Source: Rhabdaerophilum sp. SD176 (GTDB lineage Bacteria > Pseudomonadota > Alphaproteobacteria > Rhizobiales > Beijerinckiaceae). From it: a stretch of DNA of 64,000 bases. Shown piece by piece: positions 49,567 to 58,602 of this stretch (its first letter is position 1; every line of letters starts with the position of its first letter). The translations under genes and the position numbers were made by a program. The stretch is taken from NCBI RefSeq assembly GCF_030143245.1, contig NZ_JARJNS010000007.1, positions 62,001 to 126,000 on the forward strand, given 5' to 3'. Under the pieces are notes generated by a model. It was given only the letters and a program-made list of their open reading frames with translations. It did no database searches and was not told the origin of the DNA.

Positions 49567-50718
49567 ATGGTCAGTCGTCGTAATGTTATTCTAGGCGTGG
49601 GGGGAACGCTCGCGCTTGTCGGCGCTGGAGCCGCCTGGCGCGTTATGCGCGTTCCGCAGAAGGCCTATCTGCCCTGGGCTCAAGCAGGCAGGACAGAGCA
49701 CGATCCGCGGCTTGACGTATTCCGCCATGCGATCCTCGCTCCCAATCCGCACAATATGCAGCCCTGGCAGATCCGCCTTATCGGCACCGATCAGGCGGAG
49801 ATCTCCTGCGATCTGGCGCGCCGGTTGCCACAGACAGATCCCTTCGACCGGCAGATCGTTATCGGCTTTGGCTGTTTCGTTGAGCTTGCTGTCATCGCTG
49901 CCTCGCGTCACGGCATGAAAATCGATGTCGAGACGTTTCCGGAAGGCGCAGGCGAAGAACGGCTGGATGACCGCCCCGTCGCTCGTTTGCGCTTTGTCGC
50001 TGTGCCGGGATTGGAAGCCGATCCACTGGCTGGATTCATCCGCGATCGACGTTCGGCCAAGGTCCCTTTCGATCTCAAGCGGCCGGTTCCGTCAGAAACC
50101 CTTGCAGCCCTCCAGGCCGCAGGGTCTGATCTCGTCCGCTTCGATTGCACAAGGACTGAAAGTGAGGTTCAGGCCCTGATTGCCATGGCCTCGACCGCCT
50201 TCGAACGTGAAATGCGCACACCGCACACCCTGCGCGAGAGCATCGATGTGCTGCGAGTGGGAGCAAGCGAAATCGAAGCAAATCCGGATGGGATTTCCCT
50301 TCGCGGTCCGTTGTTCGAGGCCTTGAGCATCTTGGGCGCCGACAAAGTGCGTGCGGATGCGATGGATTCTCAGTCGGAAACGACAACCAATCAGATCGCA
50401 CGCTATCGGCAGATTTTCACGCAGACGCCGAGTTTTGTCTGGCTGACGGGACTGGGAAACAGCCGCGCGCACCAACTCGCCGCTGGCAGAAGCTATTTGC
50501 GGCTCAACCTCCTCGCAACAAAGCTTGGTCTCGGCCTGCATCCCATCAGCCAAGCCCTGCAGGAATATCCGGAAATGACGCCCCTTTTTGCCGAGGCGCG
50601 GCGATTGTGCAGGGTTGAAACGGGCGAAACACTTCAAATGCTCGCTCGCCTCGGCTACGCAGATCCAGTTGCGCCAACGCCACGTTGGCCGTTGGAGGCA
50701 AAGCTGATCCGCGCATGA
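49567..50718 (+). CDS. Nitroreductase-family protein with twin-arginine-like N-terminus
   Basis: A 383-residue protein of the Acg-like nitroreductase group. The N-terminus MVSRRNVILGVGGTLALVGAGAAW contains a twin-arginine pair and a hydrophobic stretch, suggesting Tat export or membrane attachment. The nitroreductase core follows: HAILAPNPHNMQPWQIRLIG and a second half with GRSYLRLNLLATKLGLGLHPISQAL. GGAGAG supports the 49567 start. It would bind FMN and reduce nitro or quinone compounds. It is translationally coupled to the MarR gene (ATGA). Confidence 0.82.
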   Translation: MVSRRNVILGVGGTLALVGAGAAWRVMRVPQKAYLPWAQAGRTEHDPRLDVFRHAILAPNPHNMQPWQIRLIGTDQAEISCDLARRLPQTDPFDRQIVIGFGCFVELAVIAASRHGMKIDVETFPEGAGEERLDDRPVARLRFVAVPGLEADPLAGFIRDRRSAKVPFDLKRPVPSETLAALQAAGSDLVRFDCTRTESEVQALIAMASTAFEREMRTPHTLRESIDVLRVGASEIEANPDGISLRGPLFEALSILGADKVRADAMDSQSETTTNQIARYRQIFTQTPSFVWLTGLGNSRAHQLAAGRSYLRLNLLATKLGLGLHPISQALQEYPEMTPLFAEARRLCRVETGETLQMLARLGYADPVAPTPRWPLEAKLIRA

Positions 50719-51155
50719 CCAATCCGGATGCCTTCTTCGCATTCTTCACAGAAGTCGGCATCCTTGCGCAGCTGTCTCAGACACAGTTCGAGCGCTTGAT
50801 GCCGGCGGGGATGACCCTCGCGCAGTTCACCGTCCTGAACCATTGCGTGCGCGTTTCGGACGGGAGATCTCCCGCAACACTCGCACGCGCCTTTCAGGTG
50901 ACGAAAGGAACGATGACAAGCACGTTGCAACGATTGGAGCAGAAAGGTCTGGTCGTCATCCACGCCGACCCCAAAGATGGCCGCTCGAAGATCGTGCGCA
51001 TCACAGAGGCGGGCCGTGCCATGCGGGAGGCCTGCATTGCCACGACATACCCATGGGCCGAAGACCTGCTTGCGAAATTCGATGCAAAAGAGATCTCGGA
51101 ACTCATCCCGCGACTCGCTGCGTTGCGCAGTATTTTGGATGCGGAGCGGGATTGA
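50715..51155 (+). CDS. MarR-family transcriptional regulator
   Basis: A 146-residue MarR protein: LMPAGMTLAQFTVLNHCV, SPATLARAFQVTKGTMTSTLQRLEQKGLVVIHADPKDGRSKIVRITEAG (winged helix with DxR wing). The ATG overlaps the nitroreductase stop, so the pair is one operon under the palindrome at 49517-49552, the likely binding site. A redox-active or nitro/quinone ligand is a guess from the partner enzyme. Confidence 0.9.
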   Translation: MTNPDAFFAFFTEVGILAQLSQTQFERLMPAGMTLAQFTVLNHCVRVSDGRSPATLARAFQVTKGTMTSTLQRLEQKGLVVIHADPKDGRSKIVRITEAGRAMREACIATTYPWAEDLLAKFDAKEISELIPRLAALRSILDAERD

Positions 51156-51255
51156 GCGTTCTTACCCAGCCATTCCCCAGAATGTATTTGCAATAGCGGC
51201 TGGTTTTGGTGATCCGCAACGAAGCACCGGAACGACTGAAACGGGGGCGCGAAGC

Positions 51256-51280
51256 TGACGACTCCAAAAAGCAGTCGTCA
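51256..51280. terminator. Hairpin between convergent MarR and methyltransferase genes
   Basis: A perfect 8-bp stem TGACGACT/AGTCGTCA with a 9-nt loop lies in the 141-bp gap between convergent genes. It has no long U-run. A bidirectional terminator is plausible from position. Confidence 0.4.
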
Positions 51281-51296
51281 AGGCTGGCAGACTACA

Positions 51297-52256
51297 TCAT
51301 GCCCTGACGAGGCTGTCGCCTGCGACCTTGCGGAAGCGCCGCAGCGCATCAACCGCCCAACGCCCGGAGAGCAGGAAGCGCACCGGCGAGGATGGCTCGA
51401 AATGTCCTGCGACCCACGGGCCTTGCCCTTCGCCCCAGGCCGGAATTGCCGCGCCCTCCTTTCGCTTGCGGAAAATGATGGTTGTGCCGTCACTCCGAAA
51501 GCGTGGATCGGGCTCGAGCCCCGCGACCATGCCGGCCCAGATGAGCGCCTGCGGCGTGAAGTTATAGACATGCGCGAAATGGAAATGCTGGAAGCTGTGC
51601 CGGCGCTTGCCCAGCGCGTTCGGCACGGACACGAATAGCACGCCATCTTCCGCTAACCATTCAGCCATGCGCTTCAGCGCGCACACCGGTTCGCGCAGAT
51701 GCTCCAGCACGTGGTTCGAGGTGATGACATCGAAGCTGCCGGGCGCGAAATCCACCTGCTGCCAAACCGCACTTTGAACGGGTACGCCATACTCTTCGCG
51801 CGCGAAGTCTGCGAAGCTCTCGCCTGGCTCGATGCCCTGAACCTGGTGCCCCGCCTTGGCCGCGAGCGCGAGAAACTCGCCGGAGCCTGAGCCGAAATCA
51901 AGCAGCCGCTTTTGGCCGGGAAGTGCGGGTTCAAGCAGCCGAAGCCGCGTCTCGGCATCCCGCTGGCTGCGGGTGATATGAAAGCGCGGCGGCTTCTTCG
52001 AGAACGCGAACTGGTAATCAAGCCGGTATTCGCCCGCGTAATAGGCGTTGAGCTCCGCATCCGTGGGCATCGGATCGGTGCGGATCAGCCCGCATTGTTC
52101 GCACGCCACGGTTTTCAACGTCTTCAGCCGCCGATCGGTCTGGCTGATCGTGAGTTTGTGATGCGAGCCGCAGAGATTGCACGGCACGTCCTCGCCGCGA
52201 TAGGCGTAGGGCGTAAGCGGGATCTGGTTGCGGATGGTGGCGAGAAGCTTCGGCAT
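51297..52256 (-). CDS. Class I SAM methyltransferase with N-terminal zinc ribbon
   Basis: A 319-residue protein. Residues ~25-65 form a Cys4 zinc-ribbon (CNLCGSHH...CEQCGLIRTDP). A class I methyltransferase domain follows (LLDFGSGSGEFLALAAKAGHQVQGIEPG; FDVITSNHVLEHLREP). The arrangement is typical of sugar or surface-polysaccharide methyltransferases (Methyltransf_13/23-like). The substrate is unknown, with no glycan genes nearby. It is divergent from the two-component system across 63 bp. Confidence 0.85.
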   Translation of the reverse strand: MPKLLATIRNQIPLTPYAYRGEDVPCNLCGSHHKLTISQTDRRLKTLKTVACEQCGLIRTDPMPTDAELNAYYAGEYRLDYQFAFSKKPPRFHITRSQRDAETRLRLLEPALPGQKRLLDFGSGSGEFLALAAKAGHQVQGIEPGESFADFAREEYGVPVQSAVWQQVDFAPGSFDVITSNHVLEHLREPVCALKRMAEWLAEDGVLFVSVPNALGKRRHSFQHFHFAHVYNFTPQALIWAGMVAGLEPDPRFRSDGTTIIFRKRKEGAAIPAWGEGQGPWVAGHFEPSSPVRFLLSGRWAVDALRRFRKVAGDSLVRA

Positions 52257-52319
52257 CGACTTGACCTCGCGAGGATGAGCCCCGAGCTATAGGGACCGAG
52301 CCTGACGGGAACCTGATGG

Positions 52320-53000
52320 ATGAAACTGCTGCTGATCGAGGATGTGCCGCCACTGGCCCATCTCACCCGCGAGGCTCTGGAAACGGAGGGTTTCACCGTG
52401 GACCATGCGGCCAATCTAGAATCCGCGCGCGCCATCGTCTCCGTTGCCCCACCGGATGTGATCGTTCTTGATCTCGGACTGCCGGATGGCGACGGGCTCG
52501 ACCTGCTCCATGGCCTGCGGAATGCGGGCAATGCGATTCCGGTGCTCGTTGTCACCGCGCGAGCAGGCCTCAATGACCGGATCGACGGGCTCGATCGCGG
52601 CGCAGATGATTACATCGTGAAGCCTGCGGCTCCGGCCGAGATTGCCGCGCGTTGCAGGGCGCTTCTTCGCCGCCCCGGCGGGTTGCTGGGACGGAAATTG
52701 CAGCTCGGGAATCTCGCCTTTGACACGGCATCACGGAGCGTGACGGCTGCCGGACGACCGGTTGCGCTCGCGCGCCGCGAAATCGATGTGCTTGAAGTGC
52801 TCTTGCGCAAGCTCGGGCAATCCGTCCCGCGACGGGTGATCGAAGATGCGATCTACACCCTGGATGAAGCGCCCGGCCCCAACGCTCTCGAGGCGTCCGT
52901 GTCGCGCCTTCGGCGGCAACTGGCCGATGTCGGCGCGAATGTAGAAATCCATACCATCCGGGGCATTGGCTATCTCATCACCGAGGCGGGCGGAGCATGA
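52320..53000 (+). CDS. OmpR-family response regulator
   Basis: A 226-residue response regulator. The receiver has phospho-acceptor D51 (DVIVLDLGLPDGDG), an acidic pair near residues 7-8 and the lysine in DDYIVKPAAP; an OmpR winged helix follows at ~residues 130-225 (VSRLRRQLADVGANVEIHTIRGIGYLI). It resembles QseB/TctD-type regulators. It overlaps the kinase gene by 4 bp (ATGA). Confidence 0.94.
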   Translation: MKLLLIEDVPPLAHLTREALETEGFTVDHAANLESARAIVSVAPPDVIVLDLGLPDGDGLDLLHGLRNAGNAIPVLVVTARAGLNDRIDGLDRGADDYIVKPAAPAEIAARCRALLRRPGGLLGRKLQLGNLAFDTASRSVTAAGRPVALARREIDVLEVLLRKLGQSVPRRVIEDAIYTLDEAPGPNALEASVSRLRRQLADVGANVEIHTIRGIGYLITEAGGA

Positions 53001-54352
53001 GCCAATCACTGGTTACTACGCTCATCCGCCGGCTTCTGCTGGCCGGCGGGCTGCTCACCCTGCTCAATATCGTCTTTGTCACGGCCTATTACAGCGCCGA
53101 CCCCGAGGGTTTGCGGCGCGAAAAGGTGAGCCACCAGATCGATCGCCTTGCCGAGGCGCTGAAGGTGGGGCCGGATGGCCGTCTTGCCTTCACGCCTTCG
53201 GAACGGCTGAAAGGCACCTTCACGCGCCATCCGGATGCCTATGCCTTCCGCATCGAGGACAGCGCGGGCGGCGTTCTGGGCGAGGCGAATGTCTCGCTTG
53301 TGCCCGCCGAACGCTGGAACGTGCCCAACGGTCCGGATGCGTGGTGGAGCGATGTGCAGGTCAACGGCCGATCCGTTCTCGTGGGTTCACGTCGGGCGAA
53401 TGTCGCGGGCGAGCCGGTGCGCATTGCCTTCGCGGCAGCGGGAGACCCCTCGAACCTGCTGCTCTTCGTCTATTTCGACGAGCTTTTCGTGCATGTCGTC
53501 GTCTCGCTCCTACCCTTCGCCATCTGTCTGATGATCGTGAATGCAGTGACCGTGCGCCAGTCTCTGCGCTCGCTGGTTCATGCCGCGGACGCCGCGCGGA
53601 AGGCCGGCCCCAGCCATGGCATTGCCACCCTGCCCACGCGCGGGCTACCGACAGAAGTGTTGATCCTCGTCGAGGCCATCAACGACGCGCTTCGGCGGTT
53701 GGGCGAGGCGCTTGAAGCCGAGCGCGCTTTCACCGCCGAAGCCGCGCATGCCTTGCGCTCGCCACTCGCTGTGCTGTCGGCACGCATCGAAACGCTGCCG
53801 AAAAGCGGCGAAATTGATGCTGTTCGCGCTGATATCGCGGCCTGGCGGCGCCTTGTGAACCAGCTTCTTTCGGCTGCTCAGGCCGATACGCTTGTGGTCG
53901 ATCCAGCGCGGCAATGCGATCTCACTGCGATCGCGGAGGGGGTCGTCAGCGCGATGGCGCCGCTGGCGATCCGCGAGGGGCGCGGTCTTGCGCTGGAGGG
54001 CGCTGCGCCGGGCATGGTCCGTGGCGATGCCGACGGTATCGCACATGCCCTTCGCAATCTCGTCGAAAACGCCCTGCGCTTCTCTCCGCCCGGCGAGGAG
54101 GTTCTCGTGCGCGTTACGGAGCCTGGGCTTCTCGCGGTACTCGATCGTGGGCCGGGCATTCCGGATGAGCAGAAACCTCTGGTTACGAAGCGGTTCTGGC
54201 GCGCCAGTGCATCGGATCTGGGCGGCACCGGCCTTGGTCTTGCGATTGTCCAGCGGATTGCCGAGGCGCATGGCTCGACGCTGGAGATCCGGGACCGGCA
54301 AGACGGCGGCACAGTGATTTCGCTTCAGTTTTTACCGCCCTCTACGCGATGA
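52997..54352 (+). CDS. Sensor histidine kinase (QseC/TctE-like)
   Basis: A 451-residue membrane kinase: TM1 at ~residues 12-32, a ~125-residue periplasmic domain, TM2 at ~residues 160-185, then DHp with H-box AEAAHALRSPLAVL (His ~ residue 250), N-box LRNLVENALRF, and G-boxes VLDRGPGIPDEQ and GGTGLGLAIVQRIAEAHG. The periplasmic sensor matches no domain I can name. It pairs with the upstream response regulator. Targets are not evident; genes of the island or the neighbouring methyltransferase are possible. Confidence 0.93.
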   Translation: MSQSLVTTLIRRLLLAGGLLTLLNIVFVTAYYSADPEGLRREKVSHQIDRLAEALKVGPDGRLAFTPSERLKGTFTRHPDAYAFRIEDSAGGVLGEANVSLVPAERWNVPNGPDAWWSDVQVNGRSVLVGSRRANVAGEPVRIAFAAAGDPSNLLLFVYFDELFVHVVVSLLPFAICLMIVNAVTVRQSLRSLVHAADAARKAGPSHGIATLPTRGLPTEVLILVEAINDALRRLGEALEAERAFTAEAAHALRSPLAVLSARIETLPKSGEIDAVRADIAAWRRLVNQLLSAAQADTLVVDPARQCDLTAIAEGVVSAMAPLAIREGRGLALEGAAPGMVRGDADGIAHALRNLVENALRFSPPGEEVLVRVTEPGLLAVLDRGPGIPDEQKPLVTKRFWRASASDLGGTGLGLAIVQRIAEAHGSTLEIRDRQDGGTVISLQFLPPSTR

Positions 54353-54962
54353 GTTCACTCAAGGCACGGCAGAACAATGTCTGCTACTGGGATATCAGTT
54401 GATCGATTTTTACGACCGAAACGGGCGCGCGGAGCGGTCGATCAAAGCAGTGTTGATTTATCTAGAGAGTCGGGTTGGCCGCGTCCCATAGCCGTTCTTC
54501 TGTGACCCTCCGGCGTAGCTGTGGCCCTTGCCGGATGGTTGCTTCGGAACTGAGCCATCCCGAAAAATCGGCTGTGGACAACTTCAATTCCGTGGGAAAT
54601 CTCGTGGGAAATATCGTCGGCAATAGGCGTCTAAACCATTGATTTGTATAGAGCGCTGAGAGTCCCTCCCTCTCCGCCATTAACTTCTTGTTAATATTTA
54701 TTTTGACGCCCGCATCAATGCGACGGCCTTGCGGATCGGTTGAGCACCACCCGCCTCGGCGCCTTGCCCCAGGGCGCCTGTTCAACCGGAACCGATAGAG
54801 CGGCATGACATGCCAACGCCCGGGTCAATGTTGCGATGGCAGCTTGGGGCTTTGCGGAATGCCCGGTTCCTCACGCATGATGTGAAGAACCTTCCGCTCG
54901 TAGATTTGACAAGACGTCCAAGTGCCAGGTCGTCAGTTCTGCCCGGCAACCCAGCCCATGAG
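54353..54962. other. Right end of island and flank
   Basis: About 610 bp without a convincing gene. It contains the right repeat (54663-54849). A 114-residue minus-strand frame across the repeat has no recognisable family and is probably not coding. Confidence 0.5.
54663..54849. repeat. attR core and extended direct repeat, right copy
   Basis: An exact copy of the 24-bp tRNA-Ser end (54663-54686), followed by ~160 bp of imperfect repeat of 34289-34456. It marks the right junction of the island. It carries no complete tRNA: the similarity starts within the T-arm. Confidence 0.85.
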
Positions 54963-55598
54963 TTACAGAACTGGATTGACGCGGGGTTTGCTGGCGATGA
55001 TGTAGGGGTTCTGTGGATAGGCTCCCAGAATGCGCTGCTCAACGATCTCCAGACCGGCGGCACCGATCATGGCCCGCAGGTCTGCAATCGTCAGTCGGTG
55101 CGCCGGCGGGAACAGGCCGACCATGCCCATGGCACGAAACAGAAAGCGCAGCTTGCGGCTCAGATCCCCGAAACACCATGTCTTGCTGATCAGAAGGCCG
55201 CCGGGCTTAAGATGATCGTGAATGTCAGCAAGCAAGCCCGCCGGATCATCGACCAGGTGCAGCACATTGAAGGCACAGATCGCGTCAAACGGGCCGGATG
55301 AAAAGCTCGCTTCGGCATCGGCAACGCGGAACTCAAGATTGCCCGGTGCCGGCTTCGCCCTGGCAATCCGGATCATCTCGGCAGAAAAGTCCGTTGCGAT
55401 GAATTGCGCGACATTCGGCGCCAGCCGGATCGCGGCACCCCCGGTTCCACAGCCCAGTTCGAGCACCGTATCGTCCGGTGTCAGCAGCGAGGCCGCATCG
55501 GCAATCAGGGCTTCGTAAGCAGCGACGTCCTTGATCTGGCGAGCGGCGTAACGTTCCGCGAAGCGGTTCCAGAACAACTGCCCCTTCGGGTTTGTCAT
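54963..55598 (-). CDS. Class I SAM-dependent methyltransferase
   Basis: A 211-residue methyltransferase with VLELGCGTGGAAIRLAPNVAQFIATDFSAEMIRIAR (motif I and acidic loop) and FDAICAFNVLHLVDDPAGLLADIHDHLKPGGLLISKT (post-motif). It resembles small UbiE/Methyltransf_11-type enzymes. The substrate is unknown. It lies just outside the island's right repeat and downstream of the sulfur genes, separated from them by a large stem-loop. Confidence 0.88.
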   Translation of the reverse strand: MTNPKGQLFWNRFAERYAARQIKDVAAYEALIADAASLLTPDDTVLELGCGTGGAAIRLAPNVAQFIATDFSAEMIRIARAKPAPGNLEFRVADAEASFSSGPFDAICAFNVLHLVDDPAGLLADIHDHLKPGGLLISKTWCFGDLSRKLRFLFRAMGMVGLFPPAHRLTIADLRAMIGAAGLEIVEQRILGAYPQNPYIIASKPRVNPVL

Positions 55599-55640
55599 GG
55601 GCCATCCGTCCGTTGGGCTGTGGAGAGGAGCGCTGGAGAA

Positions 55641-55696
55641 CCTCCCCCGCCCTGATCGCTCGATACTGGGGGTATGGACGATCCTGGCGGGGGAGG
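55641..55696. repeat. Long stem-loop between methyltransferase and DsrE-like genes
   Basis: CCTCCCCCGCC (55641-55651) pairs perfectly with GGCGGGGGAGG (55686-55696). After two mismatches GATCG/CGATC extends the stem. The loop is ~20 nt. It stands in a 138-bp gap at the end of the sulfur operon and could be a terminator without a U-run, a 3' stabiliser or an attenuator for the methyltransferase gene. Confidence 0.6.
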
Positions 55697-55736
55697 AATG
55701 CAGCCGCGAGAAATGGCTGCACGCTCGATATCCAAC

Positions 55737-56168
55737 TTATTGGCCAATCACCCGGATCGCCGGATTCGCCACCTTGTCGGCCATTTCCTTCGGGTTGGCC
55801 ACGGCCACGCCTTCGATCAGCGCGTCTGGCGTCAGCTTGCGATTGGGCAGGTAGATCGCACAAACACTGATCTTCCCGCCCTGCTTCAGAAAGCGTTCCG
55901 CAAGGGCCTTGACCGAGGCCCCTTGCGGCGTGACCGGGGCCATCTGCGCAGCCGGTGCGGCTTTCAGGACGATATCACCCGCCTGGCCACAGAGGAGCAC
56001 TTCAACCGCATTCCCGCTTCCCTGCATCTGATTGGCGAGAACAAACGAGAAGGCCTGCGATTCTGCCGTTTCAGCAGAAAGGAGCGACAAAATGGACTGG
56101 CCAGCAAAGGCGGGTGTGGAACCGAGCAGGACAAGACCGGCAAGAAAAGACTTGAGAGTGATGGTCAT
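55737..56168 (-). CDS. Exported DsrE-like protein
   Basis: A 143-residue protein with a signal peptide (MTITLKSFLAGLVLLGSTPAFA) and a DsrE/YchN-type domain containing two cysteines in family-like positions (VEVLLCGQAGD; GKISVCAIYLPNRKL). DsrE-like proteins carry or transfer sulfane sulfur. The start at 56168 has AAGGA at 8 nt; the ATG at 56174 is too close. It is the last gene of the sulfur operon, 20 bp after the rhodanese gene. Confidence 0.75.
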   Translation of the reverse strand: MTITLKSFLAGLVLLGSTPAFAGQSILSLLSAETAESQAFSFVLANQMQGSGNAVEVLLCGQAGDIVLKAAPAAQMAPVTPQGASVKALAERFLKQGGKISVCAIYLPNRKLTPDALIEGVAVANPKEMADKVANPAIRVIGQ

Positions 56169-56188
56169 GGTCATGATCCTTACCTGGA

Positions 56189-56776
56189 TTACTGCTGAGC
56201 CATCGGGAACTTGGCCTTGTCGAGCTTGTAGCCCCACGGAAGGCCGGCGTTTTTCCAGCCATCGACCAGGCGCCAGTTCTGCTTGTCGCCCGCTTTTACG
56301 GTGTCGCCTTCAAAGCCGTCCGTCACGACGTAGACCTTCGAATAGCCCTTGCCCCAGAGTTCCTTCGCAGAAGGGGCTCCGCGCTCACCGCCAGACCGGC
56401 ACATGAGAAGGATCGGCGTATCTTTGGAGAGGCCTCTTGCGGCTAGGGCCTTGGCAAGATTGGCCTCGAAGTTCGGATCTTTCTCGACCTGATAGACCGA
56501 GCGCTGCTCGTTCCATTTGCCGCGATTGGCGACCATGAAGGGCACCACCACATCCACAGCCGGAGCAAAGCCGGTGAACATGATCTCGATCGGATCCCGC
56601 ACATCCACGAGCAGAACCTTGTCGCCCTGCGCCTGCTTCATGGCGAAGGCTTCCCTTGAATCGACATAGAGTTTCCAAGGCGTCTGGCGATCAGGATTGG
56701 CGGGCTCGGGAGCAGCCAGCGCGGAGACTGTGCCGAGAGCCAACGCGCCTAGAACGGTTATGTGTCGAAGTTTCAT
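56189..56776 (-). CDS. Exported rhodanese-like protein
   Basis: A 195-residue protein with a signal peptide (MKLRHITVLGALALGTVSALA) and one rhodanese domain: DKVLLVDVRDPIEIMFTGFAP and the active-site loop ILLMCRSGGERGAPSA with the catalytic cysteine. It would move sulfane sulfur in the periplasm, for example from the persulfide or thiosulfate product of the adjacent sulfide oxidoreductase. It starts 49 bp after the DUF5368-like gene. Confidence 0.87.
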   Translation of the reverse strand: MKLRHITVLGALALGTVSALAAPEPANPDRQTPWKLYVDSREAFAMKQAQGDKVLLVDVRDPIEIMFTGFAPAVDVVVPFMVANRGKWNEQRSVYQVEKDPNFEANLAKALAARGLSKDTPILLMCRSGGERGAPSAKELWGKGYSKVYVVTDGFEGDTVKAGDKQNWRLVDGWKNAGLPWGYKLDKAKFPMAQQ

Positions 56777-56825
56777 GATGATCACCTTGGTCAAGGAATG
56801 TTGGAAGGATGGAGGAAGGCGAGGT

Positions 56826-57200
56826 TCAGCGCCGGAAGGCGCGTGAGTGATCGGAATTGTCGCGGACGATCAGGCTGAGCCCGACATAGGCCACCATGGT
56901 GGCGCCGATCACTCCGGCCACCCAGATCGCGATCGTCAGCAGCCAGTCGATCGGCCCGCCGAGGAGATCGCCCGGGCTTGAAGCCGTCACCCACATCATC
57001 AACGCGACGGCCGCAAAACCACCGAGGAGGCCGATCAGCTCGGCACGGATCAGGCGCCGAGAATGCACGCCACCATCACGGATGAGGACAACGAGGAGGG
57101 CCAAGGCCCCCACTAGAATGAACGCGATGAGCGGCCAGAAGAGCGGTCCCAGCATCTCCTGGAACACGACAACAAAAACCATGGGATCTAGCTGTTTCAT
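56826..57200 (-). CDS. Small membrane protein, DUF5368-like
   Basis: A 124-residue protein with three predicted membrane spans (FWPLIAFILVGALALLVVLI; ELIGLLGGFAAVALMMWV; WLLTIAIWVAGVIGATMVAYVGLSLI) joined by short loops. The pattern FQEMLGPLFWPLIAF...HSRRLIRAELIGLLGG...GPIDWLL resembles DUF5368 as I recall it, a family often beside sulfide/flavocytochrome genes. It lies 12 bp after the sulfide:quinone oxidoreductase gene and may anchor it or link it to the quinone pool; this is inference. Confidence 0.65.
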   Translation of the reverse strand: MKQLDPMVFVVVFQEMLGPLFWPLIAFILVGALALLVVLIRDGGVHSRRLIRAELIGLLGGFAAVALMMWVTASSPGDLLGGPIDWLLTIAIWVAGVIGATMVAYVGLSLIVRDNSDHSRAFRR

Positions 57201-57212
57201 GGGCGTTGCTCC

Positions 57213-58532
57213 TCAGGCCTGTCCGCGCAACATGGCGAGATAGGTGGGTTTCAGGGCGATCTCCTTCATGACCCAGGAAATCCAGAGCTCCTCAAGCGGC
57301 GCGATGATCCCCGGGAACGAAGGCGTCAGATTGTTCTCGTAATCGAACTCGACGAGCATCGCCCGGCCGATCCGGGTAATGAGCGGGCAGGATGTGTAGC
57401 CGTTATACGCCTCGCTGGACGTGCCGCCGGAGAGGCTCGCCACCAGATGATCGACGGCAACCGGCACCTGCCATTTCACGCTCGCAGCGGTCTTGCCCTT
57501 GGGCACGCCGGCGACATCGCCGACCCCGAATACATTCGGAAAGCGCTTGTGGCGGAGCGTTTTCATGTCAACTTCCATCCAGCCATCGGCTGCAAACGCG
57601 CCGGTTTGCCAGGCCAGAGCGCTTTCGCGCACAGCCTTGGGTGCCCGCATCGGCGGAATGACATTCACGAAGTCGTAGCGGATCTCCTGGCTACCGGCCG
57701 GCGTCCTGAACGTGGCAATCTTTCGGCCGGGATCGATGGCGGTCATCACATGGTCGTGGACCATTCTCACGTTCCGGTCCTGGAACAGCATCCTGACCTT
57801 TTCGGAGACGATCGGCACGGAAAACAGTGCCTTGTTCTGCGCGGCATAAATCAGTTCGGTCTTGCCGCGCGTGCCGGCACGACGCAGGCGATCATCGGTG
57901 ATGAAGGCATATTTCAGGGGCGCGCCGGCGCATTTCATTTCCGTATCAGGGCGGTGGAACAGGCCCACCCCACCCGTGTCGGTAAAGCGCGCCATTTCCC
58001 GCCAGGTCGCCTCGGCCGCTTCCGGCCCTGCATAGACCGAACCGATCCCGTTCTTGCCGATCAGCCCGGTTTCCATGCCGGAAATCGCGCCGTAATCGAG
58101 CTGAAGTCCGGTGGCGACAATCAGGAAATCATACGGAATGGTCTGCCCGCCTGTCGTCTTCACCCGGTTCTGTTCGGGTTCGAAGGCGGCCACGCTGTCC
58201 TCGATTAGGGTTGCACCGGCAGGGATGTAATCCCGCGTCTGGGAGATCGCGTAATCCTTCGGCTTGAGGCCTGCGGCGACGAGTGTGAAGCCGGGCTGAT
58301 AGAAATGCGCCTTACGGGCATCGATCAGGGTGATCGCGGCCCCATCGAGGCGCTGTACCAGCCGCGATGCGCTCGCAAGCCCGGCCGCCCCGGCACCGAC
58401 AATGACAATCCGGGCTTTTGTCGCGAGCCGAGCCTGCGCGGAGGCCGGACGGCTCAGGATGCCAGCCGTCGCGGCCGCTCCCAGGGACAGAAGTGACCGG
58501 CGCGAAAGTGAATTGATTGACTTCGAAGCCAT
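57213..58532 (-). CDS. sqr: Type II sulfide:quinone oxidoreductase-like flavoprotein, Tat-exported
   Basis: A 439-residue FAD protein. The N-terminal twin-arginine signal (LSRRSLLSLGAAATAGILSRPASAQ) is followed by VIVGAGAAGLASASRL. Two redox cysteines sit in the sequences known from human SQOR: MKCAGAPLKY (C201) and GYTSCPLIT (C382). A later FGVGDVAGVPKGKTAASV binds FAD. Type II SQRs oxidise sulfide to a sulfane-sulfur acceptor and reduce quinone. The start at 58532 matches the signal; an in-frame extension to 58643 does not. It heads the operon with DUF5368-like, rhodanese and DsrE-like genes, all encoding membrane or exported proteins. Confidence 0.88.
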   Translation of the reverse strand: MASKSINSLSRRSLLSLGAAATAGILSRPASAQARLATKARIVIVGAGAAGLASASRLVQRLDGAAITLIDARKAHFYQPGFTLVAAGLKPKDYAISQTRDYIPAGATLIEDSVAAFEPEQNRVKTTGGQTIPYDFLIVATGLQLDYGAISGMETGLIGKNGIGSVYAGPEAAEATWREMARFTDTGGVGLFHRPDTEMKCAGAPLKYAFITDDRLRRAGTRGKTELIYAAQNKALFSVPIVSEKVRMLFQDRNVRMVHDHVMTAIDPGRKIATFRTPAGSQEIRYDFVNVIPPMRAPKAVRESALAWQTGAFAADGWMEVDMKTLRHKRFPNVFGVGDVAGVPKGKTAASVKWQVPVAVDHLVASLSGGTSSEAYNGYTSCPLITRIGRAMLVEFDYENNLTPSFPGIIAPLEELWISWVMKEIALKPTYLAMLRGQA

Positions 58533-58602
58533 GCGTGAACCTCCCCGCCTGCCGCGATGTTCCGGCCCGACTTGATCGGTGCCCGGCGGCGAACGGAGAG
58601 AT

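Noticed and set aside
54462-54806. A possible 114-residue integrase remnant on the minus strand at the right repeat
   Set aside because: No recombinase motif is visible, and half of it translates the repeat itself. I could not support a gene call.
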